A DNA stretch of 64,000 nt from Rhodamnia argentea (taxonomy: Eukaryota > Streptophyta > Magnoliopsida > Myrtales > Myrtaceae), in NCBI RefSeq assembly GCF_020921035.1, contig NC_063153.1, positions 9,114,001-9,178,000 of the forward strand. The letters are read 5' to 3'. Position numbers and translations under genes: made by a program. Under the pieces are notes generated by a model that was given only the letters and a program-made list of their open reading frames with translations, was not told the DNA's origin and made no database searches. Each line of letters begins with the position of its first letter. Positions within the stretch are counted from its first letter, which is position 1. This document shows, one piece after another, positions 47,698 to 58,945 of this stretch.

Positions 47698-48700
47698 TCA
47701 AGCGCAGTCCTGAGAAGCGGGGACAGGGGCGTAGGACCCGATGAAGACGTCGCCGTACACGACCCCCGGCAAGCCCTCCCCCGACAAGCGGACTGACCCA
47801 ATAGATCCAGTTCCCCGAGAAGTTGCCGCTGACCACGGCGGGCCTGAAAGAGCAGGCGGTGGTTCATGGACCCGCCGCTGAAGGGGCCGGCGGCCAGGAT
47901 ATTGGCCCCGACGATGAAGCCGATGGCGATGGGCGCGATGATCCCGAGCAAGCCCCTCTTCGGGTCAGCTGCCATGGCGTACACAGTGTAGACCAGGGTG
48001 AAGGTGATTACGATCTCCATAACCAGGCCTTCTATTGCGCTCATGCTGGCGGCGACACCATGGGTTGGTATGCTCTGCAATAAGGATTCGAACATTAATT
48101 AACTGGATTTTATACATTGGGCCTAGGATTTATTTATGGTGTGTACCTCGGCGCTGGTGACGAATTTCAGGAGGAGGCAGGCGACAATAGAACCGGAGCA
48201 CTGGGAGATCCAGTAGAAGACGCCGGTCAGGATGGTGATGTTGCCTCCAATGGCCAGTCCCAACGTGACAAGGATTCAGATGGCCACCTGAGATGTTCCC
48301 CGCGATGGATACCCCCACAAACAGTGCCAACGTGACTAGTACCGCCGGGTCCAGGGCCGCATCCGACGTGAGCTTGCCTAAGCCAACAGCAAAATAAATT
48401 CCTAAAAACCAAACAATTATCGGAAGCACAAAATAGAAACACCGATTAATTTCTCGAGAAAGAAGCTCGTGTATTTTGACATCGGCCCTGTTTTGACTTC
48501 GGTACATGCGACTTAGGAATGGAACGTGCTTAGAGACACGTTCTCAAAAAGTCGGTCGTTACGGTGTACTTGCCATAAGCGATCGCGGACCCGACGCCGG
48601 TGAACACGAAGAGGAGGGTCGCGATGAACTCGGAGAGATAAGATTTCAGAGACCCTACGCTGAAGGAGTCCCCAAAGCTACCAAATGCTAGCTTCACCAT
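47698..48700 (-). pseudogene. TIP-type (tonoplast) aquaporin relic, three exons
   Basis: TIP aquaporins conduct water and small solutes across the vacuolar membrane. Exons on the minus strand are 48700-48574, 48377-48147 and 48074-47698. Readable parts are [83 protein letters not shown] and the ending [13 protein letters not shown]. This is the TIP2 pattern. Three frameshifts break it: at the first NPA box (about 48258), at the second NPA box (about 47859), and in the last helix near 47774. A few residues are also missing from helix 2 (before LALFVGV). Intron 1 is best read as GC-AG. The pseudogene cannot make the six-helix pore. Confidence 0.85.
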
Positions 48701-49120
48701 GTTTACTCAATCGAAAAAACTATACCAACCACTCTCAGTTATGTCTCGACAGCGAGCTTGTACTTCAGTCCGATGGCGAAGACACACATATATATACTCG
48801 TCCTAATGTATGTACTTGTCCTAATGGCGTCCTTCCCAATAGTGGGCTTCTTATTTAATTAATTTCTTAATCTTTTATTAGGCTAATTAAGTATATATTA
48901 GCTAGAGATGAAGGAAGACACAGCCGGCGCCGGCCATGGGACCTAGAATGCAATGGCACGCGGTGGTTGGGCGCCGGCCAACCGCCGTTTAATTCTTAAT
49001 CATGTAATAATTGGTGATTATGGGCGTAAGGACAACCAACTTATCTAGTGATTTACGTACGACAAGACACGCGAATTCTGCTCAGGGAATATTCATAGAA
49101 GCGAATGGCCCATCAAACTC
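48701..49120. other. Upstream flank of the aquaporin relic
   Basis: A minus-strand TATA-like stretch (TATATATA near 48788-48796) lies about 90 bases upstream of the relic's start codon. No gene is seen. Confidence 0.4.
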
Positions 49121-49627
49121 TAAGGGTGCACATGGTAACACTTCAGATTAACTTCTCAACTTCTGACCGGAAGTTGATTTCTCAACTTCTCCTTCAAAGC
49201 AGAAGATGATTTTTCTACTTTTACTTCGGATTAACTTCTGATCGGAAAAATTCGTTTGATTATGGTTGAAAATTTCTACTTCTAGAATATTATTAACAAA
49301 ATCTTCGACGGCCGGTCGGCGGCGGGCCGCCCTCCGGCGACCGGCGGCGGGTGGGAGGGCGACCGGCGGCGATGGGCTGTCGGTGGAGGTCAATGTGATC
49401 GAAGAAGTGATTCTAAGGTGGAGAAGTAAAAAAAAATTACTTCTCAAAGTTGGCAAAAAATCTTGCTAGAAGTTAAAAATTCTACCGGAAGTTGAAAATC
49501 CTACAAGAAGTCAATTTTTTTACCAAACGGATTTCTATTTCGGCAAGGCTTTTACCAAACGAATTTCCCTGTCAGATTGACTTCTGGCGCAGAAATCCAG
49601 TAGTAGAAGTGATTTCATGCGCACCCT
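49121..49627. mobile_element. hAT-like MITE with GC-rich core
   Basis: The ends AGGGTGCACATGGTAACACTTC (split here as AGGGTGCACATGG and TAACACTTC) and, inverted, AGGGTGCGCATGAAATCACTTC-like sequence form imperfect terminal repeats. Inside are repeated words such as 'aacttctgancggaa', also inverted. The core at 49305-49380 is a GGCGGCGGGC/CCGGCGAC run. No transposase is encoded. The expected 8 bp target repeat was not evident. The element starting at 63466 has the same kind of end. Confidence 0.6.
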
Positions 49628-51156
49628 AACCATGGTCTAATGTCCTTTTCCTTGCAAAAATAAAGAATAGATATGTTGAGGGGCATTTGCATGAATAAAA
49701 ATAGTGAAAAAGGTACGATTTGAGATTAGCATTAACCACCACTATTATCCCACCAACTTTTCGTGAGGATGTTATGGGAATGGAGCCGTGGGAAATTTGT
49801 CGTCCCGACCCGAGTCGATTTCTCTATCTCGTCTTCACTTTCGAGGGTATTAGAATATTTCGTCTTGCCTATCTCGGTGCTCACCATCTTAGCATTCAAG
49901 ATAGAAAGAATGTGATAAGAGGGCGCGAAAATCTATTTGTGAAACGAGGGAATGACTAGCCTATGAAACAACAGACAATGTAGGGTTAGCATAGAACGAG
50001 AGATTGCAACCATTCGTCTTCGAAGGTCTTCTTTCACTAGTTAAGAACAGGATACAAGACTGCAATGACTTATCTAATTCTCGCTTGCCTTGAATTTTTT
50101 TTTTTATTTTTTTTTTTTTTTTTTTTTGTAGATTCACTTGTCATCCGCAACTGGTACTAGTGAATGAACATTACTGTAAAAAGTAAATGAACAAAAAATA
50201 CTTTATCTTTCACTGAAATTTTTAGACAAAATTTTTTATTCATAATAAACATATTTTCCATCGACTGATTATTATAAGCGACACAAGTGTGTTATTTTTA
50301 GAGAAATACTTTTCAAGTCATTCATTTTTTGTGAAATACATAGTTTGGGCTTACCCAAGTCGGATAGAGTAAAACGGGCGAGTTTAGGCAAGTGATTCCT
50401 ATTTGAGCCTAACCTGTCTGCCTGGCCCATCTAGGCCCATTTTGTTTTGTGTAAGAAAACCTACTAATTTCTAAGCACGAGGATGATTAGACGAGGACCT
50501 TGAGGCCGAGTACTAGATCCGGCCCTCCCAAGCCTCTAGTGAAAGACGGTGTCGGGAAATTGTTAGCCGGCCGGTCGGGCGTTCCCCCACGCCGGATGAG
50601 AGAGATCCATGAGCAATATTAAATCGCCGGCGAGTTCGGCCGAGACGTTAGGACCAAAAGAGGGGGATGTGCCTGTGATATATTCACATGGGCAGCCCAA
50701 ACCATTCTAAGGGAAACGCAAGAGAGAAGGCTATCGCTGGGTTGGGCCACTTCTCCTTTTCTATCGACATTTCGAAATTTTTAGAGTTGGATTCGTGCAA
50801 AAAAATCCCAAGCGGTAAAGCACTTTTATCTTTTTTCGAAGTCAAGCTGTTTCTAGAAAGCTGTTTTATGACTTTTCAATATGTTGATGACGAGTAAATA
50901 ATCAATGTACGGAAAACGTTTATCTTGTGGATCGAAAATAACAAACTTAGATTAGAAAAAAAAAATTCCCTTTAGGGTAAAAAAATTCACTTTTGTGAAA
51001 ACCAATAAGCCGTCAACGGCAGAGTCACAATCGACATGCTCGGACAGGAAGATGGTCGCCGGAGAGGGTCCTCGACTAGTCATTTGCGACGGGTCCCACT
51101 GCCCACGGAGGAGCGAGGGAAGAGAAGGACGGGCCTTTCACGGCCGAGGTCTTTGG
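49628..51156. other. Intergenic, no gene recognised
   Basis: It contains a long T tract at about 50097-50129. The open frame at 50688-50897 has no recognised domain. The frame at 50995-51222 ends in the LKR/SDH scrap described next. Confidence 0.45.
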
Positions 51157-51225
51157 CATTCGGACGTGATTCTTCTTGATAGAGCCTGTGTCTTCTTCTT
51201 CCCTCATGCTCACAAGGCCTAGAAA
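51157..51225 (+). pseudogene. Scrap of LKR/SDH exon (second in this window)
   Basis: The plus strand reads DVILLDRACVFFFPHAHKA, then TAG and KEKL. This matches LDMILPDR...FFSHTHKAQ of the LKR/SDH relic at 922-990 and, from memory, the enzyme's conserved sequence. The DNA also aligns base by base ('gattcttc', 'gatagag', 'ctcacaaggcc') with one 3 bp insertion. The surrounding exon is gone. Confidence 0.7.
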
Positions 51226-51744
51226 GAAAAATTGTCCACGTCTATGTTGGTCTTGTCACGGAGGGCTGTCAATCTAGATAAAATTGACTAAAATGATTAT
51301 ATTGGCAAATCGTTAAAATGTTCAGCACTTAATTGATCTAATTGAAAGTTTATGACTAAATTGACACGAATGTGTAGCTTTTTGACTTGTTTGATGATTT
51401 TCCCTGAATTTGAGTGGGTTCAACACTCAAATTAAGATCTTAATAAAAGAAAAATAAGTAGTTTTTTCTCTTTTAATAAGGATAGATAATGTTATCTTTT
51501 TGTGCTTTTGAATGAGAGAATTAACATATGTATGCATCGGGATTGTCCACCTCCATGCAAATGCATATATGCTAGCAGTTACATCACGTCACTTATAATA
51601 AGGTATTTTCCCTTTTTTTTAACCTTATGCTCTTTCTAATAAGGCTAGATTTAACTTAAATAGGCAATAATTAAGAAAAGCATCAATGTCTTTCGCAACA
51701 ACTGCAGCTCTAACCAAAGCAAAAGCATCTTCCATTGAAACACC

Positions 51745-52133
51745 TCAGAATCCAAGCTTGGTGCGGCGCCAGTGCCTGCGCTTCGCATTGTACCTGAACA
51801 ACGATTTGAGGTGCAAAAGAAAGGAGACAAATTAGGCAAAAAAATAAAATAAAAAAGACAGATTTTTTGAAACATGACATGGACAGGGGCAACGAAATGA
51901 ATGGATCGAACCTGATGGTGTTGCTGGTCCTACTGAGAATCCAGCGAGGGATGGGCCTGTTCTGCCTCATCTTCTTCGCCAACTTCTTCTTGATCCTGAA
52001 CGACTTGTGCGACGGCTGCGATACAAAAGGCACCATTCTCATAAGACCGCAATCGATCTCTTCCCAAATCAACAATACAAAGCACGAAACTAAACTCGAT
52101 AGAAAACTCAGAGAGTAAGAGGGAGATACCATC
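51745..52133 (-). CDS. RPL39: 60S ribosomal protein L39 (eL39), three exons
   Basis: eL39 is a tiny basic protein lining the ribosomal exit tunnel. On the minus strand the coding exons are 52133-52131 (only the ATG, donor GTATCT), 52015-51912 and 51793-51745. They make 52 codons, 51 residues plus stop, exactly the family length. The protein reads [41 protein letters not shown] and TKLGF. Splice sites are GT-AG (ATCGCAG/CCG, ATCAG/GTTCG, TTCAG/GTAC). A few residues differ from the very conserved plant protein in the middle (around [11 protein letters not shown]), so this may be a divergent paralogue or an early pseudogene, although every frame is intact. Its upstream kilobase is duplicated at 21712-22728. 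Confidence 0.93.
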
Positions 52134-52251
52134 TTTGGTTCCTGATGAGCTGACGCGAGGTTGACGCAGAGGAAGAGATAATTGGAAAACGGCTTCAAAA
52201 GATAAAAGTTTATTCTGAATGATAATGATAATTTTAACAATGACTTAGGCG

Positions 52252-52263
52252 CCTATTTATAGA
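52252..52263 (-). promoter_or_regulatory. TATA box of RPL39
   Basis: The minus strand reads TCTATAAATAGG about 120 bases upstream of the start codon, giving a leader of roughly 90 bases. Confidence 0.7.
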
Positions 52264-52541
52264 GAGGTCGCCCTTTAGGAAAGAAACAAGTACTCAAAAT
52301 CAAATAACATAATTAAAAGATATTGATAATGGGAAAAATCTTCAAAACGAATCTGAAATCTCTCATCTCACAATAATCAAAGGAAACGATCTCGCAATCT
52401 TCTAAATCAACGTAGTCAATTTGTATTTTCTAAGATCTCGCGATCTTCTTTGATTTAATATGTTGTCCGCTCTTACGATGTACGCATTTGATAACTGTTC
52501 TACATTAGAGGTCCTGCGAGAGTGGAGAGGGGAGAGACCCA

Positions 52542-52550
52542 AAACCCTAA
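52542..52550. promoter_or_regulatory. Telo-box in the RPL39 promoter
   Basis: AAACCCTAA is a common element of plant ribosomal protein promoters, usually with GGCCCA (site II) motifs. These are present near 52700. It lies about 410 bases from the start codon, farther than usual. Confidence 0.5.
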
Positions 52551-53125
52551 AACGACAATAGGAGTAGCGTAGACGCAGGGAACAAGGACGGTCTATACAT
52601 ACAAGGGCCTGATGGGCACCGAACCACCAAAGCTCGCTCGTTCATTCATCATGAAGAAAGCATTCTCACTGGCCCGTCACCATTGCTCGTGAACCTGATC
52701 GAAGGCCCATCAGGCTCGAGCTCCGTCCATGGCGACATCCTCTCTCATTCTCTCAAAGGCTATTTCGTCATTGCTTACATGCGGGCTTTTCAATGGCAAA
52801 TTGACACAAATGATTTATGAATTTTAATACAACGTGTCACGCGGTCCATGAATTTTAAATTTATTCAATGCGATCCCCGAACTTTAGTATATTGTGCAAT
52901 GTCGTCCCTGTGGTTCATTGACTTTTGATACATGTTCAATTGGATCCCCGGACTGTATAAAGATATTCAATGTAGTCCCTGAATTTGAATTGATAGAAGG
53001 GAAAATGGTTCATTGAACAAATTTACGGTCCAAGGATCTCAATACAGGGTGGTCCAAAGTTCAATGACCATTTATATGATTGGTCCCTGTTGAATCAATC
53101 CCTTTTGAAGCCATCGCGGAACATT

Positions 53126-54990
53126 TTCTGGTTGGACGTCAATGGGTTGAGTCGGGTTTCCATGATACTCGACCCAAAACACTAAAGGAATAAAAACCAA
53201 AACGGTCTGGTTGGTCCGTGTTTTGGTTTGAATATACGGTTGGATTTTGACACCCCTAATCGAGAAGGTGACAGCATGGATCATCTGCTGCAAAATTTGA
53301 AACTTTGCCTTTTCTCAGCCTGTAAGTTTCGCAACCCACCAAAGATTTTGGGCAGAAGGAATGAAGAAACCTTGGCTGCACTGTGAATTCATGGGCTTCA
53401 TCTGTAGTAGATCCATGATGTCGACCAATCATGGATCGCGGAAGACAAGGCCTTAAGACATGCAGCAAAAACCAGCGACTCTTCCCCTTCATCGTCGTCT
53501 TACTCAAGCCATCGCATTGCGCATCACCTAAATTTCTATTCACCAAGAAATCGTCATACCTAACTATAACTTCGCATCGCACCCTTCTCACACTGGGCTT
53601 CGACCGCCTTTTCGCATGCGCATGTACCTATGATTATTGGAGATTTAAATTTTAAAGAGCAGACAGACTTGTCTAATTCAGTATCGGGGCTTGGGCAAGA
53701 CAACGATTTGAATCTCGGCACTCGCTCTTTCATATTCTCGTGCATATATTCCTATTGCCATGTTATTTTTATTTCATCTCACCCTGGTTTAGTCTAACAA
53801 CCAGGAAGGACTACCTACGTTAGTTGCCTATATTTTCAGTTGCATGTCCATAGAATCTTCGGAGGAATCATTTCTCGAGCTAATGCTAAATTAGTGGCCA
53901 ATTTGTATAACACAAAGGCACAACGCGGCTTTGAAAAGATCGCCCTAATTTTTTTGCACTGAACATTATTAAAATCGAGTGCACATGGCATGGATTTGGC
54001 ATTTCGGAGTTTGCTTTTTGTTAGGACCAAAAATAGTAAATTAAAAAAAAAAATTCCGATGTCGTTGCAACATATGCTTTATCAATGGGTCTCTTTAAAT
54101 GCCCTCGCTATTCACCCACATGCATTAACTACATTTTAACCATATGTTGACCTCGACCTTACTAGTCGAGTGTGGCCAATCACCCTCATGCGAGAAAATA
54201 ATAAACATATTTGCCACCATGAGAAGCAATCAGTTCCATACTTGGTCCTACATAATGGGACTTAGGAATTTCGCGAATACACAGCCATAAGATCTGTTAG
54301 GAAAAGAACTACTTGAAATCGTAGTTATGTTGCAATGGTGTCGGCTCTAGAACACGATATGAACAGTGGAGACTAGTGCAAATATACGAAGCTATAGAAT
54401 TGGCGTTCATGAGCTTGCTGAGGCACTTGGGCCACGGCTCATTGATCGTGTCATATGCTTTATAGATGTGATGTGATTTATGAGCCGTTGTAGGGTTTGC
54501 CTTAAATTAAGGGATTTTCTCCTTTTTTTTTCGATTTGACATAAGATAGTCGAGTCGAGGCCCATGTGCTAATCCCGCATAAGGGCGAATTCAGGCATTT
54601 AAGAGAGTTGAGCGAGTATTGGGTGGATTGAATCAAATAGATCATAGAGATGATTTAGGGCATTATATAGGTCCTACTGACATGATAGTGTGATAATATA
54701 ATGTTAGAATGTTAAGCATAAGATTAAAGATGGATCCCACCATAATTACCATATATTTTTTGTCATTCATAATACTTACGGTTGAAATATTGTACTGTTA
54801 CATCGTCAGCTTCTCAAATCTCTTTTATATACATGATGATTTGCATCGATCTAGGAACTAATCGAAGACAATAGCTATCCGACTTGTGCTAAACCATTTG
54901 TTCTTCGAAATTATTAACTTCGTATGTTGACGGATACGTAGTTGGTGGGTCTTGGAGTTTGTCATCTTTTGTTGTTCTTGGTCTTCATGG
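53126..54990. other. Intergenic, no gene recognised
   Basis: The minus-strand frame at 53256-53591 (111 codons) has no recognisable domain. A 'ccaaaacggtctggttggtc' repeat-like stretch lies near 53195. No RNA gene was seen. Confidence 0.45.
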
Positions 54991-55548
54991 GATGCTAGGT
55001 ATGTGGAGAATGAGACAAAGCGGGGACATGTATGCACATGGAACGGAAAGGGACGCCATCCTTTTCAATTAGCAAGCCATATACAAGCAAAAAGAGAATA
55101 TTGGAAAGAGACCAGGCTGTGCAAATCCCATAGACTGCCGGGGGCCAATTCAAAGACACAGATTTTCTATTACATCAACCCCCTCCCTTAAGTCATCTCT
55201 TTCTTTGTTTTGCTTCGTTTTGCTGACCAAACCGCGTCAAGAAGATTACTTTAGTTCTTCATCTTGACGTCTTAATATGTAAAGTTAAGATATCATATTT
55301 ATTTACTATTTAATGTTTACTAACAGTTAAGTTCTAGTATTACAACGTTTTAGGTCAATGTTAATACATACGTAGAACTGTAGGGATTATAACGCAAAAT
55401 AACAAAAATTACCCCAAGCACCAAGCGTCCATGTTCGTTTGCGATGCTCGATCCGCCTTTAGTCCTCTCGATTTATGTTTTATTGTAAGTTGATAAAGCT
55501 TCCTTTGATACGCATTAGAAGACATATTCAAATGGAGAATATTTGTTT
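54991..55548. repeat. Repeat D, copy 2
   Basis: Almost identical to 34800-35370, with a short deletion after 'caagcca' (about 55077). It ends at 'gaatatttgtttcc', so it lacks the TATA box and all RPL15 exons. Confidence 0.9.
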
Positions 55549-56554
55549 CCAAACGCATTTGGCGAATCACACCATTGCTCAAGCGCCCTTCCAACAGCAT
55601 CCATTCTCGTAATCTAACAAGGCTTCACGAATGGTATTTCTTGATAGTGAATGAACATTTCAATACTTGCGCCATTGCCCGAGTTTTAGTTCGGGTCTTA
55701 TCTTATCTATAAAGTCGATTGAGTATTAAATAGGTTTGGGACTTTTTAAATTAAGATGGAGTTTCTCACCTTTTGAAAGGAAAAAGAAAGAGGAAAAGCT
55801 CGAGAATTGAAATAGTTTACACCACTCGTCTAATTTCATATTCAACCATCATTTACTCTTTTATCTGTTATCCCATAAAAAAGGACGCAATTCATGAATT
55901 CGCCACCTATACCGCACACTACCGGTAGCACTTGTACATTTCCTAAGGACATTTTGCACTCTTTTTTTCTCAAGTGAAAATATCAAAGGATATGTTTGTT
56001 AAAGTTTTTTTTTTTTTTTGTAATCGAGGATCCATAGGGACCTGCCGACCTGTTGTCTTTTGTTAAAAAATTTTTAATAAGTGAATATTTACAAAAAGAA
56101 CGATAGAGATCAAAGTGAATATATTGGAATGCAAAACCTACTTGAATGAAGAAGAGTTGCTAGAGAATTTACAATGGTGGGCACAAACATGTATAGGTAC
56201 CTTAAAATCGTGGGACGAAACCATAAACCACTCGACCAGCCACCTCTCTTTAAAAGGACCTCCTTTCCTCTTCGACTCGGCCTTTGACTCGTGCGCGGTG
56301 TCATGAAAATGTGGCCATCAGCTATGGCCTACGCTTTTTTTTTTTTTTTCTTACGGGGATTGTTTACAAAAAGAATAATCAAGGTCAAATTGAGCTTTCG
56401 ACCAAAAAAAAAAAAGGGTCAAATTGAGTTTATTGGTTAAAATTTTCATTTATATCGAAATTGAAGAGTAAAAAATATTAGAGAAATAAAAGAAAAAAGG
56501 ATCCGATTCTAATTAAGACTGATGTGAAGTATTCCTTTCAGCCATTACAATTAG

Positions 56555-56556
<2 letters not shown>
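55549..56556. other. Intergenic, no gene recognised
   Basis: AT-rich sequence with T runs near 56007-56018 and 56335-56350. No conserved frame. Confidence 0.45.

Positions 56557-56608
<52 letters not shown>
56557..56608. repeat. (AT)n microsatellite
   Basis: An AT run of about 26 units. Confidence 0.95.
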
Positions 56609-56612
<4 letters not shown>

Positions 56613-56644
56613 AAAAAGGTTCTATGTCTGAGGTGATAGTGAAT

Positions 56645-57645
56645 CCTTGTGAGAAAATATTCAATAGTTGTCAAGCGCGACGTCACTAGCTAATGTGGCA
56701 CGCATAAGCCAATTAAAAATTGACACGTGCATTATTGGCATGTAATTGATTTTAAAAAAATAAAAATCTCTATCCTTCTCTCTTCCTCCACCATCTGCCA
56801 TTGCAGCCACCGTGAACCCACACCCCCGTTGCCACCGCTGCCTCCCTCCGCCGTTGTTACCAGCATCGCCATGGACTTTGTTGTCCGTCGTCCTTGCTCA
56901 TCCATGGTCAGTGCTTTAAGATCAGACTCGGACGCAGTTCGGGATCTGGACACGGCCATGGCTCCAAGGCCTGTAGCATCCATGGATGAGCATGGAAGGA
57001 TGACGGAAGGGTGGCCGAGGTCTGTCATGGCATGACGAAGAAGGACACAGGAGGGGTGGTCGTTAAATGGCTCTGAGGTTTATCACAGCCATGGATTTCC
57101 AGATCTGCGCGAAACCATGGCTCCAAGGCCTGTCGCGGCCATGGACGAGCAAGCAGTAGCAATGGACGAGGAAGGACAACGGAGGGGTGGTCGACTGCGG
57201 TGGTTATGAGGTCTGTCGTGGCCTCGCTCCGTGGTTCCATATCTGGACGCGGAGGGCTGTCACGGCCCCGGACGAGCAAGCAGAGGCCATGGACGAGGAA
57301 AGACAATGGAGGGGTCTTCGGCGTGGAAGCGCAACAGTATAAGTGGACTGACTGAGGAGTGGATTTGGCGACCATTGGCGATGGAGCGGTGTTCGCAGTC
57401 ATCGCTTGCCTTCGTTGCAGTGTTTGCGCCGTCTGTGATGGAGGAGGACGCCACAAGGAGCGGAGCTGTTGACCGGAGGGTGGTTGCTATGAGATGGAAG
57501 AAGAAGAAGAAAAAAAAATCAAAATTTCATTTATTTTTTAACTCAATTGACACGTGCCATTATATTATTGGATATTAGCAAAAAAATTGCGCGCCACCTC
57601 GACTAGTGAGGTGGCGCTTGACAATCACCGAATATTTTCTTCATT
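56645..57645. mobile_element. MULE-like element with ~100 bp TIRs and captured tandem repeats
   Basis: The left end (GAAAATATTCAATAGTTGTC, then AAGCG) and the inverted right end (GAAAATATTCGGTGATTGTC, then AAGCG) match, and similarity continues for about 100 bp ('cactag', 'ggcacg', 'gacacgtg'). The TIR length and about 1 kb size fit nonautonomous Mutator-like elements. The 9 bp target duplication was not clear. The interior (56860-57320) is GC-rich with three degenerate 150-180 bp units containing 'catggacgag' and 'ggaggggtgg'. Open frames over them are repetitive and not recognised. Confidence 0.65.
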
Positions 57646-58319
57646 GTCGGGAGCTTCTTTGTCACATTCAACCAATTCCATGAGACACGTCCCTGCGCAA
57701 AATCCCGTACCCTTACTTTCTTGTTGTTCTTATTCAGCAAATCATTCACGCGCAAGCAGAGATATATTATATTTTCTTACTTATTATATTTTGTATAGAC
57801 ACTATTAACACTTGTCTAAATGCTATCTCGTTCTTTAATACCTCATTCCTCCATTGACTATTCTTCGATTCAATTGTCCATTCAACTCGAAAAGACACAC
57901 GTCATTTGTCATGAAAATCTTTGAAAATGAAAAGTAATTTACAACATTTGGAGATTCTCTCTTATCTCAGAAGAGGAAAGACATTATTGAAGTACTTAAT
58001 CTGCGACATAATGTTATTCTATTTAAATATTTAATTTGTGATTTAATCTTTTTCTATTTGTCAAATTTATCGTAATATCATGTCATCATAATTGTAATTG
58101 AGTTGCAAAATAGAAGGAGAGAGAGAGAGACTTAAAGAGGGTGGTGTTGACAAAATGAGCAAGGTGGGGCAACACTTGAATTGCATGGCCAAAGTTAATA
58201 AACCAAGCTCATTCAATTCTTTTAATAAATAGAGATGTAGTCGGGCCATTTGTTCGAAAGCTGCAGACCTAACCACTTTTTTTTTTTTTGGGTGCTTTGG
58301 ACAATTGAAATTATAGAGT
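57646..58319. other. Intergenic, no gene recognised
   Basis: AT-rich sequence with a short GA run near 58112-58130. No conserved frame. Confidence 0.45.
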
Positions 58320-58945
58320 GTTTTTTAAGTCAGTCATAGTTTTTTAAATTTGTTCACTCTGTTCTTTTGGTAATTAAAGTTAATTAAGTTTGAAATTTTA
58401 ACACACACCTCACATTTTCTCATCCTCCTTTCGCTCTCAAAAAACATCAAAGTTGCTTAGATTTTCTCCTACTCTTACAATGGAATGAAATTTTCACTAG
58501 GTTTGGCAATGGAGAGTCTTTAAGCTTTTGTTAAGTAACTAAATGAAATTTGACAAAAAAAAAAACATGACTAAATAAAAGAACATTGCAATTGGTTTTA
58601 CACTGATTATTCTCATTATTCTCTTACAGTGAAATGTCTTTTTTTTTTTTTTTTTTGTATCGTGCTAAATACACAACATTTGATAGTTTCAAAATAATTG
58701 AAAGTGAAGTTTGCACTTATACAAAAGAATTATAAATGAAATGACAGACAAGATAGGTAATTTTTATGTCAATAACAAAATGTTTAATAATATCTTCTTA
58801 CACAGAAATCATCATATATACAAAAAATTAAGATTTCCTTTCCATGGATCATTAAACTCACTTGATATGAAATCTTATATTATCCCTTACAAAGTTTATA
58901 AATCTCTATGACCCAGAATGCTAATTTTAGATGTTTAACTATAGC
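58320..58945. repeat. Dispersed repeat E, copy 2
   Basis: Direct copy of 11755-12625 with shared landmarks from 'tcactctgttcttttggtaa' to 'aatgctaatttt'. It is shorter than copy 1 and has a T run at about 58638-58656 where copy 1 has other sequence. Confidence 0.75.

Larger units (their letters stand above)
52122..53125 (-). repeat. Repeat C, copy 2: RPL39 promoter region
   Basis: This kilobase matches 21712-22728 up to a sharp end at 'catcgcggaacat' and includes the RPL39 leader and promoter. The distal part (52830-53100) is a noncoding repeat shared with other intergenic regions. Confidence 0.85.

Noticed and set aside
56727..57578. Open frames over both strands of the MULE-like element
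   Set aside because: They follow the 150-180 bp tandem units, occur on opposite strands over the same bases, and show no known domain.
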